A stretch of 64,000 nt of DNA from Mimosa pudica (taxonomy: Eukaryota > Streptophyta > Magnoliopsida > Fabales > Fabaceae): the NCBI GenBank assembly GCA_029929735.1, contig JAKELP010000013.1, forward strand, positions 15,442,222 to 15,506,221, in the 5' to 3' direction. The notes beneath the pieces were generated by a model. That model did not search any database. It was not told the DNA's origin and worked only from the letters and a program-made list of their open reading frames with translations. Below are positions 35,175 through 47,451 of this stretch, one piece after another. Numbering within the stretch: the stretch's first letter is position 1; each line of letters starts with the position of its first letter. The position numbers and the translations under genes are program-made.

Positions 35175-38100
35175 CTAAAGGTCAGAAAGTTTTGAGAGCC
35201 CACCAAAAAGTGACTTGATAGATGCCCTCTTTGGTTTGGACGATTTCTTCTTCATGTCAACTGCAAGGCAGGAGGAAAACAATTATACCTGAACTATTTC
35301 TGCATATATGCATCTGATGACACTCAATATCATCTATCGAGTTAAAGAAAATGATGTATCATAAAAAACTATTTTTGGATTCATGATATATACTGAAATT
35401 TCCATTCTAAATCTACAAAGTCACAAAAATAAAGTTAGGGGGGATTAAATCTTTGAACCATACCACACTACTAATTCACGATAGCATTTGTTCTTTAACA
35501 TTAGTCATTGTTTCGGTATAGGATAAAACATTACAATTGTTCCACTAATGATCAATAATATAACTGTTCCAACAGAGAGCTCAGCATCAAATATTATAAA
35601 TTAATATGTAGAGGTATTAAAGAAAGAAAAACTAACATACCCATCTCAGGAACTTGATAGTCATTGACAATATCAAAATTCTTGTAAGTGTACCCAACAA
35701 AATTTAAGTCCTTAGACGAGAGCATCTGCAAAATCACCCATTTAACAAAACAAGGTAAATGAGAAAAAAATGTATAACCCTGGGAGATAAAAAACAATAG
35801 AATCAAACGAGAAAATCAAGAACCATATAACATAATATATCGTATAAATAAAAAACCAATGACTACAATAGAGAAAGCCAGGTTCATATTCCCTGCTAAT
35901 AATAGCAACTCCAATAAAATTAAGTTCGTCATTAAGAAATATCTCCTAAGCATTTCCAAACGACCTTGAAACAGCATTGACATGCTTTGCCATCTAAATT
36001 AATTGAGCAAAACAAGCTCAAAATCCTAGCAGATCCATACAAGCTCGATAGACCGTAGAAACCTTCCTGCTACCTTGGCCATGCCTAACAGGTTTTAAAG
36101 ATATATTCAACTTGGCTCAATATATGAGATCGTGGGCTTGAATCAGCCTCTCTCTGCATAAAGCAGAGGTAAGGTTGCCAAGTATATTCCCTTCCCCAAC
36201 ACCCTCACCGAGTAGGGACTAGAACAAGGATGAACCCTTTTCAACTTGGCTCAACAGCCAGAGGAAAATTAATATTTGGAATCCAAAATTTATTGTAATT
36301 GTAATTAATATATGGCAGTCATCCAAAGTGCGATGCTCATTTTCTTTCCACATCTCATACTGGTTGAAAAGAAAAACCACACCACTATATCAGTCAACAG
36401 ATTATTTTGCACATGTTAGCTACACTGATAACTTGCAGACAAATAACCAGCAGAGAGGTATACTCCAAAGTTCAAACATTACCTTTCTCCAAGGCCCAGA
36501 TCTTGCTGCTTGATGATTCTGGATATCTGCCTACAGATGCAAGAGGGAAAATGAGGAATGATGGGAAGAGGTAAAATGCATTAGATCAGCATTTATGCCA
36601 ATCAATAATCGTAAAGCCTCAAATACCTCTTCAAACTTCTCAAAATTCTGAGTATCTAATTCATCATTGACCTCAGGAATAAATGCAGCTTCCATTTGAT
36701 AGAGTCTATTCCATTCCACACAGTAGAAGAATGGATGAGCCTGAAATGGAGGACCAACAGCAAGCTAAGCTCTATATCCATACATATAACGGAACAAACC
36801 TAGGATTTTAGAATAGAGCACATCAGTCAACACCTTAATTTCATCAGCACCATTTGACCCTAGTCTGTGGTTGACATTACACAAAAGTTTGCTAATAAGA
36901 TCTTTAGCCTCTGGAGATAGCCTTGCCTCTTCTGGAAACTTCAAGTGAGATTTCCAATTCACTATCTGCATGACACACATATATTCCAATTAATTTAGGG
37001 CTCACAGCAAATGGTTTTAATAGGGGAAAAATGGGTCAGCCTCATTATTACAGCACATTAATTTAATTTTTTGCACAAGAGAACGAAATTGCAAAGAACT
37101 AATAAGATCTTCAAGAGGCGCTTGTTGAAATATATCTTCATCCCACTATCTTACTTACAGTACTTTAGACGGCAATGTTTGGTATGTTACCTGATGACAG
37201 GATGACATTTAAAATATTACATTAATATTGCTTCTTTGCCCAAAGGGGGTAACAGCCAAAACATTTTGTTATCTCGTGACAAGGTAGAACGTATTGTCTT
37301 TTAAGACACCAATTCAATCCTGATTTTTCCATGTAAACTCACTAAAAAGATCATCAAATAAATTGTAAGGAGCATGTTTCAAAAATTATATTTGGAAATT
37401 CAAAACGTAAATAACATTGATTGACACGTCAATTCAAAGTTATCTTTACTGTGACATCTACAAAGACATGTGAGATACTGTGATATCTGAGATCACAATA
37501 TGCCAAACACCTCCTTTTTAGCATTCAAATCCCATCCAAATATTTTAAAATGCAAAAAAAAAAAAAAATAGAAATACAAAAGAATAATATGATACCCACT
37601 AAAATCTGAAGATCAAATGCAAACTGCATGAGTTATAAATGCAACGAGTGCCTTGTAAATTGTAATAGCTTGTAAAAGCCCAATAATATAGGTACGATTG
37701 TAGTGGTGGACAGTTCTATCAAAAACATTACCTTTCTACATGTTGACATTGGATCATCAGAATAAAAAGGAGGATACCCCACCAACATTTCATACATAAT
37801 AGCTCCAAGGGACCACCTGTAGATTTCATAATAATCATTGCAGTAATTGAATAATAGACGAAACCATAAGAAAATAGAATCTCAAGTACGAAATGTGAAA
37901 GTACAGTCGAAGATTTTGAAAAGGTAACCAATGATATGTGACACAAACGTGGATGCTATCATACACATTCTAATTTAATTTCACTAGCCATGCAAATCAG
38001 AGTAATTAAACTAGATAAAAGAGTCGTAAAGCTCACCAGTCACATTCCATTCCATAACCTTTCTTCAATAGAACTTCTGGAGCAATATAATCAGGTGTGC

Positions 38101-40475
38101 CAACAGTAGAATAAGCCTGCAACACCCACAAATTCACCCTTATAAGATACACATGCAACAAAAGTGAAAGGAACACATTCATTCAGTGCATATTGAGAAA
38201 TAAAAAAAAATCTTATCCGGTCCTTAACAAAATCCTCAATCAGCACTCATGGTCCTTGTGTGTGTATGTGTGTGTGTGTGTGTGTGTGACAAGAAGAAGG
38301 GGCTTGGTCATGTACTAGTATATTTGACAAGTTTGTGAGGATACACCACAACAAGTATTGAAACTATTAAGTCGACACACTATGACATTAAGAAGAAGCT
38401 AACACACAATAGCAGTAAACATACAAGTGTTCTTCTGTTCCTTTGCCAGTGCTGCAATTTTTCTTGTTGGGTGCGTCTTGGAGTTGACCGGTCATCATTC
38501 TGTGTAGATCCATTTGCATTCTGACCTACAGAAAATTCATCTTCTTGAATCGTGCTGCAATCTAATGGCTTACATAGCCCAAAATCTGAAAGTCTCAAGT
38601 GTCCATATTTATCAAGTAACAAATTATCAGGCTTGATATCCCTGCAAAATGAAATATTGAAAGAGATTTATGATGTACATTTAATTAGAGCTGCTTTTAG
38701 TGCAAAAAGAAAAAAAAATTAAAGATGCTTTTAATAAATATCTGTACATTCAATTAATTGTATTTTGGACATCATATAATTCAGGGTCACATCATTTCGA
38801 AATGACATATATAGCAGTCAAGAATTATAAGATTTGTACTTCCAATGATGGGTTTGGAATTTCAGTAACCCATTATATATTGGCTTCACTAGAACCTGAC
38901 CCATCTTACAATATAAACAAGACCAAATGATTGCTTGGACACTAATAAAGGACAACCCACATACCGGTGAATGTAATTGTGTTTATGAATAGATTCAATC
39001 GCCAGAACTGTTTCAGCTATATAAAATCTGGCCTCATATTCAGTCAAGGTATCCTTTCTCATAAGAAGGGTCATCATATCCCCTCCAGGAAGATACTCCA
39101 TGATAAGATACAGATACTCATCATCCTGGAAAGAACAGTAAAGTTTGACTATACAATTGCTGTCAACTTCTGCAAGGAGGTTCCTTTCCGCTCTGACATG
39201 CTCTACCTGAAGAGATTTATAAAATTAAAAATGAGTACAACGAATGCACTTTGATAAAATCTAGCTAGATCTGAAAATGTAAACCTGGCCTCTACGAAGC
39301 ATCTCTGATTTCTTTAGCTTTTTCATTGCATAAACACTTCCTGTCGTTTTTTCCCTGCAGACCCTGACCTACATCAAATTCAAAATTTTAGGCAGCAGTC
39401 AAATCATTGGAAGAAAAAAGTGCAAAAGCATAGAGACACAGTTAATAAGTACTGCATGCTTCTATTCCAAAATGAAATTACTCTTTTTGCGGTATGCGCT
39501 ACTCAAGGAAATAAAATTTACTAGATTATTTTTTGCAGATAAAAATAATTCTTTTCGACATATTCACGTATTACACATAGTTTTCCCCATACATCTATTC
39601 TTTAAAAGTGCTTTGATTGTATATGCCTATGCCGAGTTTCATTTCCTTATCTTATACACGTAAGCATGAGGCTAGAGGTTCAGTTCCACACAAATGAATT
39701 GAGTGTTAAAAAATAAATACATATCATTTATAAAAAGTTTTAAATTGATCCTTCATGATGAGCTCAGATGATAAAATAAAAATAAATCACCATGCTAAAT
39801 TTCAATGTGCTAATAGGACAAAAATATTACAAACATGGAGAAGAAAGCCTACTTAATGTCGCCATAGTCATATATAAACTCTTACATACCTCTCCAAATG
39901 CACCTTTTCCAATCATAGTTAATAACTCAAAATCTTCAACACCCATCTTATGCCTCTGAAGACGCATATATTCTGTTTCCTTCTTCTCCAGAAACTTAAA
40001 AAGGTTGTTTTGATCTTCCTCCGAGACATCAGCATCAGCCAACTTCTTTTCCAATATATTTCGACTGACAAAAAAAATTGAGCCTTAAAAACAGCCATGC
40101 AAGTGATTTTCAAAACCAATCATCACAATTCACCTCAACATCCAATCAACCATAATTTTTCATCAATTTTAACATGTTCACAATGAATAAAGGTACACTA
40201 ACTGTTGACTCAACAATGAGACTACACAAAAAGTCTAGAAAAGCATTATACCGTTCTTTTCTGTCGTGAAGGTTCTTCATTTGCTCCTTGTAATGATTCT
40301 CAATGTACTGTTTGGCAGCAGCGACCTTCTGTTTAGTGGAATTAGAAAGAGCTTCTTCATCTATAGGTTGATTTGGATCTACTACACCACAATCCTCCTT
40401 TTTCTTTGTCGCTGTGGCTGGCCTCATCTTATCTCGTGGCTGTAACTTCTGCAACCAGCTCCTCGCCGAATCCAT
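35175..40475 (-). CDS. NDR/tricornered-family AGC protein kinase
   Basis: Hippo-like NDR kinase that acts with MOB proteins in cell polarity, growth and pollen development. Twelve exons: about 40475-40253, 40063-39893, 39368-39285, 39208-38966, 38642-38425, 38117-38038, 37817-37733, 36965-36833, 36740-36628, 36528-36481, 35727-35641 and 35260-35175. The N-terminus holds the MOB-binding region (KVAAAKQYIENHYKEQMKNL), then the ATP loop GKGAFGEV, catalytic lysine AMKKL, VEHVRAERNLLAEV, HRDIKPDNLLLDKYG and DFGLCKPLD. An insert of about 40 residues, NDR-specific, precedes the activation segment STVGTPDYIAPEVL. The AGC tail carries the hydrophobic motif FVGYTYKNFD, whose threonine is the upstream-kinase site. 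The protein ends SIKSLFGGLSKLSDL. All key residues are present. Stop codon TAG at 35177-35175. Confidence 0.92.
36096..36246. mobile_element. SINE-like fragment in an NDR intron
   Basis: Contains GGCTTGAATCAGCCTCTCTC, TGCATAAAGCAGAGGTAAGGTTGCC and CACCGAGTAGGGACTAGAACAAGG. This is the order of tRNA-derived plant SINE bodies. A related segment lies at about 45282-45445. It is assigned on pattern only and no target-site duplication was found. Confidence 0.4.
38257..38288 (+). repeat. (TG)n microsatellite
   Basis: A TG run of 32 bp with one A interruption, in the NDR intron between the exons ending at 38425 and starting at 38117. Confidence 0.95.
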
Positions 40476-41035
40476 TTAACTAACACTTAACAACTAACCT
40501 CAAAGATCATCAATCATGCTTCTGTACCAACAAAAAAAGCCAAAATCCTTCAAAAATAAAGAATTGCAATTGCAATGAGAGAGATAGAATTTGGTAAAAT
40601 TGAGTTGAGAGAGGGGGGATAGGATACCTTAATTAGCGTTCAATGATACAAGGGGATAATAATTAATGAGATGAATGTAGAAAGGTTGGGGATAAAGTGG
40701 GAATGGAAAAAAGAAATGGAATGGAATGGAATGGAATGATGAGAAGTGGAGAAAGCTGAGAAATCGGAATACCGCGAAATGAATAGTGGAGGGCGCGAAA
40801 CCCTAGAGCAAAGATCCCACAAAAATGGAATGGATGGGTTGGCAACTAACTGGCTTGCCTTATCGGCTTATTGGCTAGGCTCCGCCACTGCCAAACTCCC
40901 ATCACTTGTCCGCGTTACACTCTTCGACTCGTCCACTATTACAACCCGCCACCCTTCCTTTTTATATACCAGTACTACTATACTTTTCTTTTCCCCATCT
41001 TTTTGTTGCATTCAACCAGCCCGGGTAAAAAAATA

Positions 41036-41272
41036 GTCCCCTTGTCCTGAATGAATATAAGACCTTCTTGGTGGAGATGTTAAGGTTACAAAATATGTTA
41101 TTAAATTATGACATATTTGATATATTTTTATATTAACCATTAGTTTATAGGCTAAATATTTTAATTTTTTTAAGGAAAAATATTAGGTAAATCAATTTAT
41201 AATTGACTTATTTTTCTTTTTTAGGATTTTCTTAAAAAGTCAACTAGGTCTTATATTTAGGACCGGAGGGAG
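41036..41272. mobile_element. Stowaway-type MITE, 237 bp, TA target duplication
   Basis: Ends GTCCCCTTGTCCTGAATG... and, on the complement, CTCCCTCCGGTCCTAAATAT..., both running into ATAAGACC. Flanked by TA at 41034-41035 and 41273-41274. AT-rich interior with no coding capacity. Confidence 0.75.
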
Positions 41273-41285
41273 TAAGGGAGTAGTA

Positions 41286-41372
41286 CTCCACTGTCTAAAT
41301 ATAAGACATATATATGACTTTTATATTAAAAAAAAAGTTAATCAGGTCTTATTTTTTAGACTTTGGAGGAAG
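41286..41372. mobile_element. Short Stowaway-type MITE, 87 bp
   Basis: Left end CTCCACTGTCTAAATATAAG; right-end complement CTTCCTCCAAAGTCTAAAA. TA on both sides (41284-41285 and 41373-41374). It sits 13 bp from the neighbouring element and is probably an internally deleted relative. Confidence 0.65.
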
Positions 41373-42588
41373 TAATATTTTTTTGGCTTGTCTACCTCCG
41401 TCCAACACTGCTGGAAACTACTCCAATTCAAAGGAATATACAACAAGGAAAGGAAGCATATATTATTTGAGCAAAATTTCTCCATATATTATTTGAACAG
41501 ACTGAATATACAACGTAGACGAATGCTTTTAGTATGTTTAATTAAGGTGTGCGAAGTACTATGTTTTTTGTTTGTTTAATTATGACATGTGAACCATGTG
41601 TTTAATTATGTTGATTATACTCATATTTATGTCTTTTACTATTATATAATCATACGTTCCGTCCAAAAAGTTATATAATCATACATATATAATTTTTTTT
41701 ATCATAGACTGTAATTAGTAATACATGTAGATGTGAGATAAAAAGTGGCTGAACTTTTTGGGATGATTCACAAAAATGGTCATTTTTTAGAAGCGGCCGG
41801 CCCTTATGGGCGAGGCCAGCTCGCATTGCAGCTCTGGGAGGAGTACAGAGGAATTGAAATGTTTGGTTTTTGCCATTTAAAAATTAGTTACTCCTACTTT
41901 GGATCCCCGCCAGAAAACCGGCACAACCTTTTTTAATTGCCGTTGCTGTCTACTTATGACAATTTGCTTCTGTTCAAGCTCATTAGTTTCTTAATTTGTT
42001 TAATAAGTAGTAATTCCGCAAATCAAAACTCACAATGTTGTTTTTAACTTTTGATCACGCTCAAAAATCATTCATAGATAACTAATGCATTTTTTTCCTC
42101 GTTAGGCCACTAATGCATTTTTTAATTGATCACGTTTTGTGTAATTGGCATTATCCGATAACTTATTATAGTTACAATATTTTACTGTTGATTAGGGAGG
42201 CAACAACTCCTCACTTGATTAAAGAAAAATCTATGCCATATTTCAGATACGAAAAACAAATAGAATGTGACCTCAAGAGTTAAGATGGGGAAAAATCCTT
42301 ACACTGAAGCTTGCGTGAACCAAAATTAACATGCCGTGTATTGACACGATGCATTGATTGAGGCATTGGAAAAATTAATCTTCAACTCTCATCACATTAA
42401 TTAAGCATTGATATATTTGATACTGACTAATAAATGTTGCCACCATATTTGGCAATGTATCCTCATTCATGCTCAATAAATATGTACAATGAAGAAAAGG
42501 GCATCATATCTAGGAGGAGGGAGTACTATTTCATAATTATAGTGAGCTCAAATCATAAATTTTCTATACATCGAGTGTAGCTTACAAA

Positions 42589-42900
42589 ATGTTTGACATG
42601 ATATGGACCTTGATAAGTGAAATAAGGCCAATAGAAAGATCTTGGGTAGGTGCGAGGTGGTTGGGAAAAACAGAGTTGGAGAGTTGGAGTAGAATGGCAT
42701 TGTCATCTAACAGTGACACTGACGCAAGCTTAATAAAGTATTTGGCCGGCGAACGGTTTGATCGATACCCTCCAAGAGATTCCAAACCTCACGTATATGC
42801 TAACAGTCATTTTGATACAGCTAAATGGGGTGGTAAAAATAAGTTAGCACCAAAACTTGGTTATTGGCCTTCAAGAGTACAGTCAAATGGGTTTCAATAG
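42589..42900 (+). CDS. Unrecognised 103-codon open frame, doubtful
   Basis: Opens MFDMIWTLISEIRPIERSWV and ends RVQSNGFQ. The composition is protein-like (W, R, D and P in reasonable amounts; ERFDRYPPRDSKP, NKLAPKLGYWPSR), and it is unusually GC-balanced for this intergenic DNA. I do not recognise a family. It could be the remnant of a captured or retrotransposed gene. No introns or neighbouring exons could be joined to it. Confidence 0.25.
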   Translation: MFDMIWTLISEIRPIERSWVGARWLGKTELESWSRMALSSNSDTDASLIKYLAGERFDRYPPRDSKPHVYANSHFDTAKWGGKNKLAPKLGYWPSRVQSNGFQ

Positions 42901-43426
42901 AAAATGATAAGACATACGGACGAAGAGCCAAGAATATTTCGGTTACTTGGCCTTTGGAAACACTTGGAACAAGGCCTTCCACGTTGAATCTGACACTTGG
43001 AACATACAGATCCCTGATACTCTAGATAGCTAGTCATTCGCGGGTGAAAAATTACCAGAAAGGCATGTTGTCATAAATATTCAGTTAAGGTAAAGTTTGT
43101 ATCATTTATAGTATGAAAATAAATTTCACAGCAACATTATTGTCCGAAGGAATTGATTACACATAACTTGACATCCATCGATCACCAGGCTTTTTTACAC
43201 ATAACTTCAAAACAACAAGAACAAAGCCTCACACATAACTTCAACAACATGAAAGAATTGATTACTTTTATTTGTCTCAGAATATAAACTACTTCTATCA
43301 GAATTTTCTATCAATAGAAGCCGCCTTGCACATATAACCTGACAAGCATGAAGGAATTGATTGCTCATGCCTTATATATGTCTCAGAATGTAAACTATAT
43401 TAATCAGCAATTTCTATCAATAGGAG

Positions 43427-46062
43427 CTACCGGTAGTATGCCATGTGTCTTGATGAAATAAAAGTAGAACTGCCAAAAAAAGTATTTTGGACACTGGAAG
43501 CGTGATTTACAGGGCTCTTCTTCTCAATCTTTGTCTCAGCACGGAGCCATGACTCAACAACAGAGAGTAAATTAGACGAACACTTCAACTCACTAACATC
43601 TGATAACTTTTCTGCCTTCCTGAGTTCACCGTCTTGTATATATGCTAGATGAGTGGCCCATGTCTCCAGTCCATCAAAAATATGAGTTGCGTATACAATT
43701 GTAGCTCCTCTCTGACAACAATAGACAACATCAGAAACACTCATATTAATTGATTATATTTTTTTTAGAAACTCGTCACACAAGCCATTGCAAGATGGGC
43801 AAACTAGCCAGCCATCTTGGCTTCACATTCTATCAATGCATTACTATTTTCACGGTTTGCAATTGACAGTATGATATATGCTTGACCATCTGTAGAAACT
43901 TAAATCTAAGAAAACTAATATTAATATGCTGTATTATAATTATTGTTCCCCATTTAAAAACAGCCATAGGTGAAACTAATGTCGCACATGAAGCTGTCCT
44001 CCTTTCTACAGTCATCCATAACCATATCCAGATATCCAGTTCAACATGCACATGGAGTTAGTGATCACCTGCTCACATTCTTCCCTGAAGAAGTCCAGCA
44101 AATCCATCCTAGTAACAACGTCTAGGTCTACAGTAACCTCATCCAGCAAGAGAACCTGAAATGCCATTAATTAAAGAGTTCCTATTATTACCAAACTGAC
44201 AGTAAATTTAATATTAATCATTTACAGAAGCCAAACAGAATTAAATAACACTACTAAGTCAATGAATGACCTGAAATACTGACTATTTGTAAAGCAATAG
44301 TCCATTTTTTTTAGTATTCAAGAATAAAAGGGCATGTGGTTACAAAATACAGCTGATGATATGCCACTAAATTTATTTACAGAAGCATGACAACTATACA
44401 CAAATTTTTCAGACTATTCATCATTAATACCTTATATGGATGAAGAAGACCCATGCAAATTTGCACTCGGCGCCTCTGCCCATCAGACACCTTATGCATT
44501 CGCCACTGTAGATCTATATCAAGCAACTCAATCAACTTATCTCTCCTCTCAGGATCTGTGCCCTCAACTGCCATAAAAGAAAGGGATGCGTTGAATTAGC
44601 CATTGTAACTAAAGAAGGTGGCAATACAACTGAACCAAAACTGTATCTGACAGTACTCACACGCTCTGAGTTTGAATTGCTAGACATCATGAAGTACATC
44701 TATTCTAAACCTTGACGTAGAAAAATACATTGCATGATCTCAACACCTTATATATATAGTAATATATGTTTGATCCTACCCAGTAAGAGCTACTTAAAGG
44801 ATTCCAAGTTCAAGCATAATTCATCCCTCTCAATTCAAAATGGAGATGCATCAAATAGGAAGCAATGAAAATTAGTTTAGAACCTACCTCCAAATATCAT
44901 ATGCTCAGCTGAGAAGTCTCCCTGAAGTGGAATCTCTCCCTGGATATCAGCAATGAAATCAAGATCAAAAAACATATTGACTGAAGTATATCAACACATT
45001 TTATGGGGAAATATATAGACAACATAAAAGGGGGAACCTTCAATTATCAATAGTGTTTCAACAATATATAAGCATGAAGCTATTGCTCATACCAAGTCCA
45101 TATCACATCAGCCATTTTGGCTATGCACGGTTGTTCAATAAACCAACCACTGTTTAAACAAGTCAAATGACTACCCAATAACACTGGCAGCAAGAATATT
45201 CAGACTGTACACATCTTAAAGTAGCAACTACATGGCATCCAACCCACTTATAATAGCTTTGCACCTTATTGGAAACCATTAATCAATTTTATCATCTAGA
45301 GGGCCAACCCAGTTTGATCCCACTTAGTGAGGGTTCTTGGTTGGCAATTTACTAAGCAATCTTACCCCTGCTTTATACAGAGAGACTAATTTAAACCTGC
45401 GACCTCAGCTGAACCAAGCCGGTCCTTTCTATTCAATAAAAAAAATTATATTGAGACCAGAATGAGGAAACTAACAGCTGAACCAACGGTTTTACTCCAG
45501 GATCCTCCCAAATATGCAAGATCACCACTGCAGACCAATTGAGTATCATGGAAAGCAGAGCCATTTAACACGCGCACAACATCTCTTCCTCCAACCATAT
45601 GCTTGCCAGCTAGAATTTTCAGCAAAGTGGTCTTCCCTGCAAACCGGAAAAATCCTCAATCAATAACATCCTATTAAGTATTAACCACGTGGCCTAATCC
45701 TAGTCAGTCGCATTTCCACCCAAGAACAACATGACATCAATTTCAACTCCAAGATGCATTAAATTTTCCCATAAAGGTACACTTTTTTTCATGCACAAGT
45801 GATTTGATACAATGAAGCCGCTTGTGAAAGCTGGATATATAAATGGGAAATGAATAGTTAATTAAAGCTTACCGGATCCATTGGCGCCAACGAGAAGGCA
45901 TCGAGATCCAGTGGAGATGTTGAGGCTGAAGTCGAGGAAGAGAGGCGGTTGGGCATCGTAGGCGAATTGCATAGCGCTTACTCTGATTCCATTGCAGCTA
46001 TCATTCTCATCTTCTTCCATATCTGTGTTTCTCTGCTCATCAATTCCTTCGTCGTTGGACAT
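43427..46062 (-). CDS. ABC transporter I family ATPase (ABCI19/20/21 type)
   Basis: Soluble single nucleotide-binding-domain ABC protein without membrane segments. Plant ABCI19-21 are cytosolic/ER-associated and light/cytokinin-linked in Arabidopsis. Six exons: 46062-45870, about 45639-45480, 44938-44884, about 44572-44432, 44156-44071 and 43715-43427. Motifs: A-loop-like MQFAYD; Walker A VGANGSGKTTLL, split by the first intron after GSG; Q-loop region YLGGSWSKTVGSAGEIPLQGD; signature VSDGQRRRVQ in place of LSGGQ; Walker B plus catalytic Glu VLLLDEVTVDLD; and H-loop ATHIFDGLE. The C-terminus ends SRHMAYYR. The modified signature is a feature I associate with this subfamily, not obvious damage. 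Its start codon faces CHR8 across a 1.4-kb shared upstream region. Confidence 0.88.
45282..45445. mobile_element. SINE-like fragment in an ABCI intron
   Basis: Includes GATCCCACTTAGTGAGGG, CTTACCCCTGCTTTATACAG and AACCTGCGACCTCAGCTG, the typical body of a plant tRNA-derived SINE. It resembles the fragment at about 36096-36246. Boundaries are approximate. Confidence 0.45.
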
Positions 46063-46250
46063 TGTGGAGAAAGGTGTGACATTTTCCTACACTACTTACT
46101 GCCTTTATCATGTCAATGCTCCTACAACGACCCATTCCCATTGTGGTCGCAACTTGTGACACGTCTCTCTCTCTGTTAATTAACGTAAAGAAGAAAAAAG
46201 GCGCATACGAGGCCCCTTTTGCGCCAAAACCACATGAAAAAGTGGATACT

Positions 46251-46280
46251 AATTAATATAAGGGCGCCCTTATATTAATT
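46251..46280. repeat. 30-bp perfect palindrome
   Basis: Arm AATTAATATAAGGGC followed at once by its exact complement, centred on GGGCGCCC. A partial echo, TTAATAGTATAAGGGCACCC, follows at about 46301-46321. It lies about 190 bp upstream of the ABCI start codon. Confidence 0.9.
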
Positions 46281-46734
46281 TTTTTTTTCAGTTCAAAAAA
46301 ATTAATAGTATAAGGGCACCCTTACCCTTATCTTATTTTTATACATAAACCTTAAATTAAAATATTAGGTTGTTTTAGATTAAAAAAAACAATCGTTTTA
46401 GTCCTCAACATATTAGTCCTCAACAATTGTTTTTGTCTCTCTAAAACAATTATCTTAATTTTAATTTTGATCTATTTTTTTACCAGAATTTTAGTTTTGA
46501 TCTATGAATTTTAATTTTTTTACCATATTTTATTAACTTAAATTGATAATGTGATTTTTGTCTTTCTTTACCTGATATGATTTTGGCAGTCAACTTTACC
46601 TCATATATAATTATTCACCTTTAATTTCTGTATTATTTATAGATATATAGATATAGATGTTTGTCTCAAATTTTTAAAAATCAATAATTATCCAAGTTTT
46701 AAAAAGGACCTTACTTAGGTCAAGTTCCTCTCTC

Positions 46735-46833
46735 CAGGTTCTCAAGTTCTTTTAATATGGGAGTGACATGTGTTCTTTTATAACAACCATTCATTCAATC
46801 TAATGGCCTATATTGAAAGAACTTGAGAACCTG
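46735..46833. mobile_element. Hairpin MITE of about 99 bp
   Basis: Inverted ends CAGGTTCTCAAGTTCTTTTA (46735 on) and its complement ending AAGAACTTGAGAACCTG (46833) match over about 24 bp with one mismatch. The 50-bp middle is non-coding. The superfamily is not assigned. Confidence 0.65.
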
Positions 46834-47451
46834 ATGTAAGTTTTTGCCAATTAAAAAACAGGTAAAGAAGAGGATAAAAAAAAACAGGTAAAGAAAAGTC
46901 ACAAATTTTAAAATTCACGAGCTGATAATTTATTTAGGCAAAAGATTAATTAAAAATTAAAATTTAAATGAACAAAACACGAACTTGTTGGCTGTTGCTC
47001 CAGAAAATGTACTCATATTTAGGAAGGGAGCACTACTAAATATACTAATCAGCAATTATTAATTTATTATTTATTTATTAATTTTAATAATTAGTGGTGG
47101 CTCCTTCTTGACCTTGAGGCAGAAGCAAGAGCGGTCGACGTTTTGTTTTGGGCGCAACGTCGCTCGCCTGCTTTAGCGCGAACTGGTGGAAAAGGCGGGC
47201 ACAACGTCGTCGTTTCGTACCAAAGCCTCTCCAATTTAAATTTCCTTACTTCACCAATTTCATTCTCCCATATATAAATTATCAAATTAAACGCTGCAAC
47301 CTAACCGTTTTGCTTTTCACCATTCAACTTGGTAATTTTTTTCTTTTCTTTTTTTTTTTTTTTTGAGAACGCAAATGCTGCTTTTAGTATACTGAGATTT
47401 TGCCTGTGTTTCTCTTGTAGGTTGCTTAAGTTGTTGTGAAATAATAATATT

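Larger units (their letters stand above)
40476..43426. other. Intergenic region with two small MITEs
   Basis: Begins with the NDR promoter; a (GGAAT)n-like run, AATGGAATGGAATGGAATG, lies at about 40715-40737. The middle holds two Stowaway-type elements (41036-41272 and 41286-41372). The rest is AT-rich without recognisable genes, apart from one doubtful open frame at 42589-42900. The right part is the 3' flank of the ABCI gene, with partial repeats of CACATAACTTCAA and GAAGGAATTGATT at about 43148-43370. Confidence 0.45.
46063..47451. promoter_or_regulatory. Divergent intergenic region between ABCI and CHR8
   Basis: Shared 5' flank of two head-to-head genes. It holds a 30-bp perfect palindrome (46251-46280), a hairpin MITE (46735-46833), AT-rich filler and a less AT-rich segment with CGACGTT, AACGTCG and AACGTCGTCG at about 47136-47215, which is probably the CHR8 core promoter. 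The CHR8 5' leader seems to contain an intron that ends CTCTTGTAG at 47420. Confidence 0.5.

Noticed and set aside
34739..35218. 159-codon open frame on the plus strand
   Set aside because: It overlaps the last NDR exon in antisense and the rest is non-coding. The real coding sense there is the minus strand, ending at 35175.
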